A stretch of 32,541 nucleotides of DNA, taken from the NCBI RefSeq assembly GCF_000378045.1, contig NZ_KB899122.1:1-32541 (forward strand), given 5' to 3'. How positions within the stretch are numbered: position 1 is the stretch's first letter; every line of letters starts with the position of its first letter. This document shows, piece by piece, positions 8,079 through 16,972 of this stretch. The notes under the pieces are model-generated. The model did no database searches. It was not told where the DNA came from and was given only the letters and a program-made list of their open reading frames with translations. Source of the DNA: Marinobacterium rhizophilum DSM 18822 (GTDB lineage Bacteria > Pseudomonadota > Gammaproteobacteria > Pseudomonadales > Balneatricaceae). The position numbers and the translations under genes are program-made.

Positions 8079-9512
8079 TTAGCTATAAGAATTTACAACT
8101 GTTTTTGTTTCACAAAACTCATTTAAAGCCTGCAGACCTTTCTCGCGTCCATATCCACTCTTTCTTACACCGCCGAATGGCAATTCAACCCCTCCACCAG
8201 CACCATAACAGTTAATAAATACTTGCCCACACTCAATGCCTTTAGACACTCTAATCTGTCGCGCACCATTCTCTGTCCATACCCCAGCGACAAGACCATA
8301 CTCAGTGCTATTAGCTAGTTCGATTGCTTCTTCTTCACTCTCAAATGTCAACACGGAAAGTACTGGTCCAAAAACCTCTTCCTTTGCCAGAAAATCGTCC
8401 GGCTTTACGGGACCAAATGCTATTGGCGCAACGTAATTACCATTCACATTTGCTGTAGAACAGATTTTACCTTTTCCTATAACCGGAATATCACGAGATA
8501 GTGCGTCATTTACGCAGTTCGACACGAACTCAAACTGTTTTCTAGTAATTATCGGACCGCACGTAGGCGAAGAATTGGAAGGACCAACTTTAGAAGAATT
8601 AAACATTTCGGATAGGCGAGAAACAAATTCATTATAGATTTTCTTCTCAACCAATACACGACTACCTGCAGAGCAGGTTTGTCCAGAGTTCTGTAGAATA
8701 CCATTAACAATACCTGGTACAGCCTTATCTAAGTTGGCGTCGCCGAATACCACTTGTGGGCATTTTCCGCCTAGCTCAAGAACACACCTTACATGATTAT
8801 TGGCAGTAGATTCTTGAATCATCCTACCAACAACTGGAGATCCGGTGAAAGTAAGCATATTAATACCGGAATGGGATGACAAAGCTGCACCAGCCTCGGC
8901 GCCATATCCAGTGACAATATTGAGTGCGCCTTTTGGCAGTCCGGCTTCAAGTGTAAGGGCTGCAAACCGGAGAGACGTAAGACAAGCTTCTTCCGCCGGC
9001 TTAACAACACATGTATTTCCCATGGTCAAAGCTGGGGCAATAGTACGACCAAGCATTTGAGCCGGATAATTCCAAGGAATGATATGAGCGACAACACCAC
9101 AAGGTTCTTTGACAATGCTAACAGAGTATCCATCCAAATAAGGGATTGTTTCTCCATGAATTTTGTCAGCTGCACCACCATAAAATTCAAAATAACGTGC
9201 CAATGCCTTGATGTCAGCTTTTGCCAATTCTAAAGGCTTTCCAGTATCTTCAGATTCGATCGCAGCAAGTTCATCTATGTCGCGTAGTGTCAATTCACAA
9301 ATTTTTGTAAGGATACGGCCGCGTTCCGTTGCAGTTTTTTTGCCCCACTCTCCATTGAAAGCAGAACGTGCAGCAGCTACGGCGCTATCTACATCAGCGG
9401 ACATACCTCTAGGAATCTGTGCGATCTCTAAACCCGTTTCGGGAGATAGTACAGAAATATTTTCGCCACTGGAGGCAGATACATAGACACCATTAATAAA
9501 CATTTTGTTCAT
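8079..9512 (-). CDS. NAD(P)-dependent aldehyde dehydrogenase
   Basis: A 477-residue aldehyde dehydrogenase of full family length that oxidises an aldehyde to its acid. Key residues are in place: Asn148 in IIPWNYP, Glu246 in LELGGKCP, and the nucleophile Cys280 in NSGQTCSAGS. The KEEVFGPVLSV motif and the ending ELPFGGVRKSGYGREKG are betaine/hydroxy-aldehyde dehydrogenase-like. I use the ATG at 9512, preceded by GGAG 8 nt upstream and lying 16 bp after the livF stop. The longer frame from 9596 would overlap livF and has no family support. Together with the SDR it could convert an alcohol via aldehyde to an acid that CitF then activates. Confidence 0.93.
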   Translation of the reverse strand: MNKMFINGVYVSASSGENISVLSPETGLEIAQIPRGMSADVDSAVAAARSAFNGEWGKKTATERGRILTKICELTLRDIDELAAIESEDTGKPLELAKADIKALARYFEFYGGAADKIHGETIPYLDGYSVSIVKEPCGVVAHIIPWNYPAQMLGRTIAPALTMGNTCVVKPAEEACLTSLRFAALTLEAGLPKGALNIVTGYGAEAGAALSSHSGINMLTFTGSPVVGRMIQESTANNHVRCVLELGGKCPQVVFGDANLDKAVPGIVNGILQNSGQTCSAGSRVLVEKKIYNEFVSRLSEMFNSSKVGPSNSSPTCGPIITRKQFEFVSNCVNDALSRDIPVIGKGKICSTANVNGNYVAPIAFGPVKPDDFLAKEEVFGPVLSVLTFESEEEAIELANSTEYGLVAGVWTENGARQIRVSKGIECGQVFINCYGAGGGVELPFGGVRKSGYGREKGLQALNEFCETKTVVNSYS

Positions 9513-9528
9513 TAGACACGCTCCAAAA

Positions 9529-10182
9529 TCAGTTGGTAATTTCACCACGCTCAATATTAAACGTTTGATCTGCGATTCCATGCAGAAGCGCGGCATTAGA
9601 TTCAGTCACAATAATCGCGATATCAGGTTGAGAATTTCTCAAATTACTCAGAGACTCTCCATATTCACGCGCCAACGCGGGTGACAAGCCCTGGAATGGT
9701 TCATCAAGAAGTACAATTCGAGTACCAACCATTAGAGCTCTTCCTAGTGCGACCATCTTACCTTGCCCGCCAGATAGAGCAGCACCAGATCGATCAAGCA
9801 TCGCTTTTAGTTGGGGAACAACATCAAGCACCATATCTATGCGATCTTGCACCTGACCCTTATTATGCCCAACAATTTGGCAAGGAAACATCATGTTTTC
9901 TTTCACGGACATTGTCGGAAATATAACACGTTCTTCGGGCGCCCACCCAATACCTATGTGACTGCGTTCGTATGCTTTTAGATGATTGATCAGTTCACCG
10001 TCAACATGAATAGTTCCGTGTTTGATCTCCACTGCACCCATTATAGTGCGCAATAGAGTAGTCTTTCCTGCTCCGTTTCGACCAATAACAGCAGTTAAAG
10101 ACCCTGCATGCACTTCTCCGGTGACATTTCTTAATACATTGATTCCTGCTACATCTGAGCAAACGCTTTGAAGTTTCAACAT
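9529..10182 (-). CDS. livF: Branched-chain amino acid-type ABC transporter ATPase (LivF-like)
   Basis: A 217-residue ABC ATPase. Walker A is GRNGAGKTT (residues 34-42), the signature is LSGGQGKMVALGRAL, and Walker B is RIVLLDEPFQGLSPA. The pattern 'IGIGWAPEERVIFPTMSVKENM' (compare 'GIGYVPEGRRIFPxLTVxENL') is specific to LivF. It is somewhat shorter than the usual 233 or more residues, at the C-terminus. Its start overlaps the livG stop by one base (TAATG), so the two ATPases are translationally coupled. It powers the LivHM permease at the inner membrane. Confidence 0.93.
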   Translation of the reverse strand: MLKLQSVCSDVAGINVLRNVTGEVHAGSLTAVIGRNGAGKTTLLRTIMGAVEIKHGTIHVDGELINHLKAYERSHIGIGWAPEERVIFPTMSVKENMMFPCQIVGHNKGQVQDRIDMVLDVVPQLKAMLDRSGAALSGGQGKMVALGRALMVGTRIVLLDEPFQGLSPALAREYGESLSNLRNSQPDIAIIVTESNAALLHGIADQTFNIERGEITN

Positions 10183-10979
10183 TACGAAACTCCCTTAACT
10201 AATTTTACAGTATTCATATTTGGTTCAGTCCTGCTGAAGGATTGTCCCAATACTTGCTCTTGAATCACTGGATCATTCAATACCATATCAGGAGCACCAT
10301 CTGCTGCAATGGCTCCTGAAATCCATGCGGCAACTCGCGTTGCATATTGAGATACAATATCAATATCGTGCTCTACGAAAATACTAGTAACCTTATATTT
10401 ATCAAGTACCCCCATCAGTATTCGCATTATTTCGTGCTTTTCCTGTGAAGATACGCCGCTAGTCGGTTCATCCATTATCAATAATCGAGGCCGAAGCACC
10501 AGCGCCATCGCGATATCTAGAAGTTTTTTATGACCTTCCGGAAGAGACCCCGCTAAAACATCGCTGCGGTCCAATAACTGGATAGAGGTAAGTACCTCAT
10601 AGACCTCCTTCTGATCAACACAACTTGATAGTGACTTGAATAAAGAGGTCTTATTATCACGTGCTGCTAACGATAGCTCAATACACTCCCTCACTGTATG
10701 CTCTGAATAAACTTGAGGAAGTTGGAACGACCTGACCATTCCCATTTTCACAATGGCCCTAGCACTCTTCTTGGTAATATCTTCGTCAGCGAAATAAATG
10801 TTACCACTATCTGGACGTATAAGGCCGGTACAGATATTTATAAAAGTTGTCTTACCAGCACCATTCTGACCGATAACAGCAAGCCTCTCTCCTTCCTTCA
10901 AACTAAAATCAATGTTATCAGCAACAACTATAGAACCGAAAGATAGATTTAAATTGGTTGTTTTAAGAAGATCAGACAT
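10182..10979 (-). CDS. livG: Branched-chain amino acid-type ABC transporter ATPase (LivG-like)
   Basis: A 265-residue ABC ATPase. It has Walker A GQNGAGKTT, LivG-specific 'GMVRSFQLPQVYSEHTVREC', Walker B RLLIMDEPTSGVSSQE and the switch His in IFVEHDIDIV. The ABC signature reads LPEGHKKLLDIAMAL rather than canonical LSGGQ. LivG proteins often carry a variant 'L.YG.Q..LEIA' here, so this is a moderate variation and not obviously disabling. It starts 7 bp after livM. It forms the ATPase pair with LivF. Confidence 0.93.
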   Translation of the reverse strand: MSDLLKTTNLNLSFGSIVVADNIDFSLKEGERLAVIGQNGAGKTTFINICTGLIRPDSGNIYFADEDITKKSARAIVKMGMVRSFQLPQVYSEHTVRECIELSLAARDNKTSLFKSLSSCVDQKEVYEVLTSIQLLDRSDVLAGSLPEGHKKLLDIAMALVLRPRLLIMDEPTSGVSSQEKHEIMRILMGVLDKYKVTSIFVEHDIDIVSQYATRVAAWISGAIAADGAPDMVLNDPVIQEQVLGQSFSRTEPNMNTVKLVKGVS

Positions 10980-10986
10980 AATTCAC

Positions 10987-11916
10987 CTATATATATTTCT
11001 TATTCTTCAGCCACCCAGAAATACCACCAGGAGCAAAATATATAATTAAAATTAGAGTACTCCCCAAGATCATATGCCAGTAATCCGTCATTAATATAGC
11101 TGCATACATCTTAAGAAACTCGAATGCCATTGCACCTATGATAGCTCCAAAGGAGTGGGCCACACCACCAAGAAGAGAAATAAATACCAACTCGCCTGAT
11201 TTAAGCCAATAACCCATCTCAGGTGTTACCAGACCCTGAACCAACGCGAATATCGCGCCTGCCAGACCGCAAAGCGATGAAGAGATAACATAGCCCTTCC
11301 AGAAAACAAAGCGTGCAGAAACACCAATATATTCTAGGCGAGTCTCATTAGTTTTAATTGCGCAAAGAAACTTCCCAGCAGGAGAATTAAAGAAGCGTTC
11401 AATAAAATATGTAACCAATAGAATTGATACAGTTGTAGTTATGAGCAGTAGCGTCTCAAACCCATCTCTTTCCAATTCAAATCCGATGAAGCTTGGGCGT
11501 GAAATCATCATCCCATCGCTACCACCAGTGATGTTGTAATATTTGCCAATAACCGCAAATAGTACCATCGATATCGCTAGATTGAGCATACCGAAGAAAA
11601 TCTCTCGATACTTAGAAACGAAAATACCAATAATAGCACCAGCAATAGTACTAATTGCTACGCCACATACAATAAGCACTAAACCATCGATCCCTGGATA
11701 AGCCTTAGCAATGAAGGCCACTGAATAGGCTGCCAAACATACATACATGGCGTGTCCAAATGAAACTTGTCCTGCGCGCATTAGAACTGATATGCCTAAC
11801 GCAGCAAGCCCATAAGATAGCGCAAGTATAATTGGCGTTTTTAAATGAGGCAGTAGAAAAGCAGTTACCACCGAGCCAGTAAGTAATATTATTGTAGCAA
11901 TAATACCTTTCATCAT
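10987..11916 (-). CDS. livM: Branched-chain amino acid-type ABC permease (LivM-like)
   Basis: A 309-residue multi-spanning inner-membrane permease. The family hallmarks are GISVLMRAGQVSFGHAMYVC near the N-terminus (compare 'GxxGxxSLGHAAFxGIGAY'), YNITGGSDGMM, FERDGFETLLL, and GLAGAIFALVQGLVTPEMG with SLLGGVAHSFGAIIGA in the second half. The ATG overlaps the livH stop (ATGA), and AGGAG lies 5 nt upstream, so it is coupled to livH. In LivM-type transporters this subunit with LivH forms the pore for small carboxylates or amino acids. Confidence 0.93.
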   Translation of the reverse strand: MMKGIIATIILLTGSVVTAFLLPHLKTPIILALSYGLAALGISVLMRAGQVSFGHAMYVCLAAYSVAFIAKAYPGIDGLVLIVCGVAISTIAGAIIGIFVSKYREIFFGMLNLAISMVLFAVIGKYYNITGGSDGMMISRPSFIGFELERDGFETLLLITTTVSILLVTYFIERFFNSPAGKFLCAIKTNETRLEYIGVSARFVFWKGYVISSSLCGLAGAIFALVQGLVTPEMGYWLKSGELVFISLLGGVAHSFGAIIGAMAFEFLKMYAAILMTDYWHMILGSTLILIIYFAPGGISGWLKNKKYI

Positions 11917-12815
11917 ATTCTCCTAGCTTTCTCTACCGTGAACAGCCCCTGTGGTTTAAATAGCAGGACGGTACCCATAATCACATAAGGGATAACAACT
12001 TCCAGCTCAGGGTAAAGGTAAATGGAAAGTGATCGAAAGATACCAATGATCAAAGCAGCTATCAGGGCCCCTGTTACTTGGCCCAATCCCGCCGTAGCGA
12101 CGACAGCAAACGAAAGAACAATAATATCTGCGCTGATCCCGGGCACCATTGACGTTGTAGGCGATGCTAGAGCGCCACCAAATGCCCCAAGCAAGCCCCC
12201 AATGATAAAAGTAATCTTCTTTATCTTCTTAGCATCAACCCCCATCCCTACTGCCACTTCCTTATTATGAGTTACCGCAACAATTTTTTTACCAAGGAGA
12301 GAGTGTTTGAGGAACCAATTGAGTATAAAATAAATAATTACTGCTGCGCCTGGTAAGACGATGAGCTGATAGTTGGTATAGAAAACTCCAAGAACCTCTA
12401 CATTGCCCATTTCGCCTACGATTGTTGAGACGAAATATGGGCTGGTACCCCATATCAGCCGTTGCACATCTTCCAATATCATAAAAAACGCGAACGTAAT
12501 TATGAGCTGCAGTATAGGCGGTTTTTTCTCAAAAAATCTAAGCAAATACTCCAGAATCAGTCCAACAATCACACCTACCAAGAGAGTTCCAGCGATTATC
12601 GAAAAAATTGAATTTATTATTCCTCCGTCGTTACCCATCAACCATAACCCAATGCTTGCGGTGGCATAGCCACCGCAAGCATACAAACTACCATGAGCTA
12701 CGTTGAGGATATTTGTGACACCAAAGATAAAGGTCAAACCAAGGGACACTATAAACAACATCCCAGCGTAAGATACCCCATCCAACAATGCTAATGTCAA
12801 AATACCCGAATTCAT
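11913..12815 (-). CDS. livH: Branched-chain amino acid-type ABC permease (LivH-like)
   Basis: A 300-residue membrane permease. LLDGVSYAGMLFIVSLGLTF and GVTNILNVAHGSLYACGGY are the N-terminal LivH signature. GLLGAFGGALASPTTSMVPG and GLGQVTGALIAALIIGIF follow in the second half. I place the start at the ATG at 12815, 2 bp after the stop of the binding-protein gene; the longer frame from 12875 would run back over that gene. No strong Shine-Dalgarno is seen, consistent with translational coupling. Confidence 0.92.
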   Translation of the reverse strand: MNSGILTLALLDGVSYAGMLFIVSLGLTFIFGVTNILNVAHGSLYACGGYATASIGLWLMGNDGGIINSIFSIIAGTLLVGVIVGLILEYLLRFFEKKPPILQLIITFAFFMILEDVQRLIWGTSPYFVSTIVGEMGNVEVLGVFYTNYQLIVLPGAAVIIYFILNWFLKHSLLGKKIVAVTHNKEVAVGMGVDAKKIKKITFIIGGLLGAFGGALASPTTSMVPGISADIIVLSFAVVATAGLGQVTGALIAALIIGIFRSLSIYLYPELEVVIPYVIMGTVLLFKPQGLFTVEKARRI

Positions 12816-12817
12816 AA

Positions 12818-14119
12818 TTATTCTGCCAAGTTTTCTATGTTTTCGAATTTGGTCATATTCAGCGTTTTTACCCACTCGGTTCCCTTACCTGCATCCAAGG
12901 GACGAGCGAACAACGCACCTGGCATGACCATCACATCCTTGAGTATCATGAATGGATATTCTTTGCTCTTCGTTGTCAGCCCAAACAGCTGATCTTCCAC
13001 ACCCTGACCATCAGCCTGAATTGTGACTTCACTGGTGAGACCTTTAAACTTCAAACCTCTGAAGGCTTTCGCCACCTGCTCTTGGCTTGGCCATTGGTCA
13101 TTATTCTCTGCATATGCTTTCTCGTAAGCAGCTTTCAGTCCAGCCAACCCCTGTACCATATGGAATGAAGAGTAGATCGGATAAGAACCTGTCGATTCTT
13201 TATATTCCTTGATGAAACCTGAAAACTCTGGGTCATTCTTGTATTTTGGATGCAAGAAATAGTGATCACCTCGAGCGCCGATTATCACATTTTCAGGCAA
13301 GGCTGTACCCAACCGCTCCAGAGAGCTTTCAGCCAACGGCAAAACTAACTGTGAAGAACGAGTTAAGCCTCGCTGCGCCGCTTGCTGCACAAAGGTATCT
13401 AAATCACCACCCCATGATGTTGAAAGAATTACATCAGGGCGTAGCACCTGCAATCGACTGATTTCGGCTGAGAAATCAGTTGATCCAAATTTTGGGAATA
13501 GTTCCGCGACTACCTCTACATCAGGTTTCATCGCCCGCAACGCATTGATAAATATGTCCCAAGAATCACGTCCCCAAGAATAGTCTTGGTTTACTACTGC
13601 GATGGTTTTAAAGTCCGGATTTACTTTCAAAAGATAGACTACGGATGACAGCATTTCTTGGACAGCATTTGCCTGAGTACGCGCCGAATAAGTGTAGCTA
13701 TCTTCTTCAAAGATCTTTTCAGTTCCACAGTCCCACATTACGTTGACGATTTTGAGGTCTTCCGCAACCGGTACGAGGCTTTTGCAATTACCACTGGAAA
13801 TAGAGGCCATCATAGCGTTTGCTTTTTCCTCCTGAACGACTCGACGGTATTCAGAAAGCAGACGGTCACCACCAACCCCTTCGTCAATGAAGATTGGTTC
13901 GATTTTTACGCCTAGAATGCCACCGTCTTCGTTTAGATGATTGATGTAGAGCTCTGCGGCAGCAGCAGCAGGCTTACCAAAGACAGATGCCGGTCCAGAT
14001 AGGAATGTTGTTATGCCTAGTTTGAACTCGGTTGGAGGGGTTTCAGCTAAGACTGGTTGCGATAGCATCGCAGCCAAACCAAGTGCAATACCTTTCGCGC
14101 GAACGGAGGCTTTATACAT
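12818..14119 (-). CDS. Periplasmic substrate-binding protein of the Liv-type ABC importer
   Basis: A 433-residue type I periplasmic binding protein, first gene of the minus-strand operon. The signal peptide is basic plus hydrophobic and ends QPVLA at residue 25. The mature part begins with FKLGITTFLSGPASVFGKPA, as in LivJ/HAAT proteins. AIVNQDYSWGRDSWD-like text and 'RPDVILSTSWGGDLDTFVQQ' are typical of the second lobe. It captures the substrate in the periplasm for LivHMGF. Such proteins bind amino acids but also amides, urea and aromatic or dicarboxylic acids, so the ligand is open; context favours a pathway substrate. AAGGAG lies 6 nt upstream of the ATG. Confidence 0.92.
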   Translation of the reverse strand: MYKASVRAKGIALGLAAMLSQPVLAETPPTEFKLGITTFLSGPASVFGKPAAAAAELYINHLNEDGGILGVKIEPIFIDEGVGGDRLLSEYRRVVQEEKANAMMASISSGNCKSLVPVAEDLKIVNVMWDCGTEKIFEEDSYTYSARTQANAVQEMLSSVVYLLKVNPDFKTIAVVNQDYSWGRDSWDIFINALRAMKPDVEVVAELFPKFGSTDFSAEISRLQVLRPDVILSTSWGGDLDTFVQQAAQRGLTRSSQLVLPLAESSLERLGTALPENVIIGARGDHYFLHPKYKNDPEFSGFIKEYKESTGSYPIYSSFHMVQGLAGLKAAYEKAYAENNDQWPSQEQVAKAFRGLKFKGLTSEVTIQADGQGVEDQLFGLTTKSKEYPFMILKDVMVMPGALFARPLDAGKGTEWVKTLNMTKFENIENLAE

Positions 14120-14589
14120 GAACTTCTCCTTAATGCTTTGTTGTTATGATCGCTGTGAGCGTCCTACAAGCATCGCACAAGCAGGCTTTAAGGGAATCAT
14201 TGATTGCGTAATACAGCATTTACTTCCGATTAACGCCGCGCACAATGCCTGGTATCGACTGGGAGACGCATGGGTCACGAACGCGCAGTCAAAAGACACG
14301 TGTACCCGTCTCCGTTACCATTTTGGTTTAAGCGTAAAATCCATTTCAGCTTGGTCAGCCTAACGACCTTTGAGCAGGTTTACATGTGTTCACCATACCG
14401 ACAATCTTGCACTCATCCGGCCTATGGCTGCCAGAAGGATACGCCTCTGGCGATTGATACCCCGCATCTCGCGGTGCCTCGCTACATTGTCAAAGGCGTT
14501 CTTGATTCAGCCTTTTAGACTCACCTAGTGACACGGGTCGTACCCTCCAAGTGAAGACAACTTGTATTAGCGACTTCGTGTCGCACTTC
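14120..14589. other. Leader of the minus-strand operon and unassigned sequence
   Basis: The first 50-100 bp should hold the promoter of the leftward operon, whose ribosome-binding site is at about 14126-14132. The remainder has short open frames on both strands (for example a plus-strand 82-codon frame to 14518), but I recognise none as protein. It may be old transposon material related to the IS66 remnant that follows. I could not define a promoter or LysR operator with confidence. Confidence 0.35.
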
Positions 14590-14993
14590 CACCCGATTAT
14601 TGTCGATTCGTAACGCGCCATCATCCAGATAGCGTGTCAGCTCGACCCAGGCGTTTGAGGTTGTAGTCCAAGGCATTCGCTCTCGCTGTTCCGTCTAGCT
14701 CATTCAGTCGGCCCACACACCCATCCATACAGTGTTTTGAGGATCGGCTTCAAGCGCTCTTGCCTCAGTTGCTCCCCTTCAGAGGCTGTTAGGTCTTGGG
14801 TCTCCCGCGCGATGTCGTACAGCTATTTGATGTATTCCACCGCCTGCCCGGCGATCTGACTTTTACGCCAAATGCAACTCGGCGAACTTACCCCGGGCAT
14901 TGGCCAAGCAACCGATCTCGGTCAGCCCGTTTTCGAGGCCTGCTATGTAACCTTGTAGTCGTCGCAAACCAACTGTCCCGGTAGCCCCCCCAT
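14590..14993 (-). pseudogene. IS66-family TnpC remnant
   Basis: Reading leftwards from 14993 in broken frames: GLPGQLVCDDYKGY, LTEIGCLANARGKFAELHLA, QIAGQAVEYIK, LYDIARETQDLTASEGEQLR, then GRLNELDGTARA and the region normally reading 'RYLxDGxLPIDNNxxE'. This is the C-terminal half of an IS66 DDE transposase (the 'cDDY.GY....G....CxAHARRKF' block onward). There are in-frame stops and at least three frameshifts, and no N-terminal part, so it is inactive. Confidence 0.75.
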
Positions 14994-15417
14994 TTGTTAC
15001 GGGGTTCAAAAGTAGACCTCAGGCCGCCTGAGGCCGAACCGGTAACGAAGCTGAAACCGATGACGACACGGAAGCCACTGGGCATGCGTTAACACGAGAC
15101 AAAACGAGTAGCCCTTTGTGTCCTTGGGCGTGTCCTTCGGCCCATCCTGAGTCCCTGGCAGGCCCCACAGTAGTCACGAAGCACGCCCCGGGATACTTCA
15201 TGGACCGACATGCCCAAGGTAACTGAGCCAATGTCGCCGCGCGGACATCCGGTACTTTAGAGGTCAGGCGTACCCATGAAGGCCAATACGGGATAAAAAG
15301 GGCGCTCCAGGCGCTCCAGGCGCCCTGGCGAACAACACGGACCTCGATCTGCTGCAGCCTTATCCGCAGGCCACGAATAGAAAAGCAGTTAACAATAGGA
15401 GTGGATTAACTTATGAG
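14994..15417. other. Unassigned GC-rich spacer between IS remnants
   Basis: I recognise no gene here. Short minus-strand frames exist but look like chance. A 9-bp unit GGCGCTCCA is directly repeated twice at 15301-15318. Near 15017-15035 there is an imperfect GC-rich palindrome around CCTCAGGC. The composition differs from the AT-rich operon genes, suggesting transposon debris of another origin. Confidence 0.35.
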
Positions 15418-15858
15418 AGGATGTTGAACCAGCCCACTCACACCTGTGTGGCATATCCAACGGCATCTCGGCTTGCAATGGTCCGCGATGATGGATGACT
15501 TTCGTCTTAATAAAGGCCAATGATCGTTTCGGTCAAGGCGTTGCCGCACGAGTCGCGGGTTGTACGGTACAAACAGACGCATCTATATCGTCTTCTGCTA
15601 GCCACTCGCTATAGCGGAACGGCAGGTGCTGACTGCCCCAATCACTATGATGAACCAGTCTTTCAGGATGTTTGCGAGCCCACTGCGCTTACCCAGTGCC
15701 TCTGACACCGGGTCCGCCCACATCGACGGCGATACCCATCTACCAAAGATTCAGTGAACATCTCCATCACTGACGAATGCGACTTAGACATAACCTGACT
15801 AGATCGTCACGTTGCCGATCTAAGCTACCCAGAACGGGTTAGGGCCGCGAGTAATCAA
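15418..15858 (-). pseudogene. IS3-family OrfB (integrase core) remnant
   Basis: Reading leftwards from about 15856: FTRGPNPFWVA, then fragments matching 'ITxVxTxxGxVYVAFVxD' and GRWVS, then DWFIIVIGAVST (degenerate 'VHHSDRGSQY'). SCGNALTETIIGLY is followed, after a stop, by DESHPSSRTIASRDAVGYAT and VGWFNI. This corresponds to the IS3 integrase core from the first catalytic Asp to past the Glu region, broken by several stops. It represents the OrfB part missing from the IS3 remnant at 0.7-1.3 kb, although I cannot show they are the same element. Confidence 0.7.
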
Positions 15859-16118
15859 AAGACACTTACAGCTAGAAAGCATTCAGCGATTTGCCGGGGA
15901 GGCCGACAATGAGACATGGTGTTGCCTTTCTGGTGTAAGGAAGATAGGAGTACCCCGGAAAATCGTGCACAGCAAACCGACTCAAAAAGGAAAAGTCCGC
16001 CATTAGCGCATTCGGCGCGTTAACATATGTCGAACGCCGTATTTTAAAATTGCTGATTCACAAACGCCTTAACTATTTGCAGGATATAGTATGTCAACGT
16101 TAAAAAGAGACAAGAATA

Positions 16119-16946
16119 ATGAGCCCTGTAGACGTTACAGCATGGATCGGCCGTTCGGAGAAAGCGTACGACGAAATCAGTTTCGGCAACATCCAAAGAA
16201 TCGCAGCTACCCTGAGCGAAGTCCGTCCAGGTTGGGGCAGTCCTCTTCCACCACTTTGGCAATGGTGCTTTTTTCAGAAAAATGCTCCTGAATCTGAACT
16301 CGGTATCGACGGTCATCCAACAAGAGGAGGTTACCTTCCTACTGTAGAAAACCGAAACAGGATGTGGGCCGGAGGACGTATCGACTTCTATACTCCGTTG
16401 ATCATTGGTACTGCAGCGACGCGCGTAACAACGATTAAGAACGCCCAAGAAAAGGTTGGCAAGGCCGGCAATCTTCTCTTCGTCACAGTTGAACATAAGT
16501 ACATTCAAGACGACATTGTGGCCATTCGTGAGGAGCAGGATATCGTTTACCGAGATCCAACACCTCTTACACTAAAATGCTCAGCTCCAATACCTGATGC
16601 AGACTGGGTTGAAGAAATTAAGCCTACGTCAACTTTATTGTTCCGTTATTCCGCCATAACTTTCAATAGTCACCGTATTCATTATGATTGGCCCTATGCT
16701 ACAGAGTGCGAAGGTTATCCTGGACTTGTTGTTCATGCTCCCCTTATTGCTACGCTGACTCTTCGCGCATTTTGTAGGGCAAACCCGGAAGCAAAGTTAA
16801 AACATTTTTCTTATCGAAGTATCTGCCCCTTATTCTCTCCCGAACCGTTCAAGTTAGGAGGAACCATCCAATCACCTGGCCGAGGTATGATTTGGGCTGG
16901 TTCAGACACTGGAGTTGCTCAACAGGGTGAAGTCATTTTCGAGTAA
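16119..16946 (+). CDS. ich: Itaconyl-CoA hydratase-like MaoC/HTD2-type protein
   Basis: A 275-residue protein of the mesaconyl-C4-CoA/itaconyl-CoA hydratase family, made of two fused hotdog domains. The first covers residues 1-150, with MWAGGRIDFYTPL near 82-94. The second, catalytic domain has the MaoC motif NSHRIHYDWPYA (residues 183-194), with the hydratase Asp/His pair, then EGYPGLVVH (198-206). In Pseudomonas the orthologous enzyme hydrates itaconyl-CoA to citramalyl-CoA. It is the first gene of the plus-strand operon, in the same relative place as in the P. aeruginosa itaconate cluster. The chosen ATG has a weak AAGAGA; a stronger site precedes an out-of-frame ATG at 16091. The IS debris upstream leaves only about 250 bp for a promoter. 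Confidence 0.88.
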   Translation: MSPVDVTAWIGRSEKAYDEISFGNIQRIAATLSEVRPGWGSPLPPLWQWCFFQKNAPESELGIDGHPTRGGYLPTVENRNRMWAGGRIDFYTPLIIGTAATRVTTIKNAQEKVGKAGNLLFVTVEHKYIQDDIVAIREEQDIVYRDPTPLTLKCSAPIPDADWVEEIKPTSTLLFRYSAITFNSHRIHYDWPYATECEGYPGLVVHAPLIATLTLRAFCRANPEAKLKHFSYRSICPLFSPEPFKLGGTIQSPGRGMIWAGSDTGVAQQGEVIFE

Positions 16947-16972
16947 TAAAAACACTATATTGGAGCATAGCG

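Noticed and set aside
9512-9596. Longer N-terminus for the aldehyde dehydrogenase
   Set aside because: It overlaps the livF coding end, and the ATG at 9512 has a good ribosome-binding site.
12815-12875. Longer N-terminus for LivH
   Set aside because: It would lie inside the binding-protein gene in another frame; the LivH motif pattern begins after the ATG at 12815.
14270-14518. 82-codon plus-strand frame in the divergent control region
   Set aside because: I recognise no domain, and no convincing start or neighbouring gene supports it; left as unassigned sequence.
16044-16508. 154-codon minus-strand open frame
   Set aside because: It overlaps the 5' half of ich, which has clear family motifs; no recognisable domain in the minus-strand frame.
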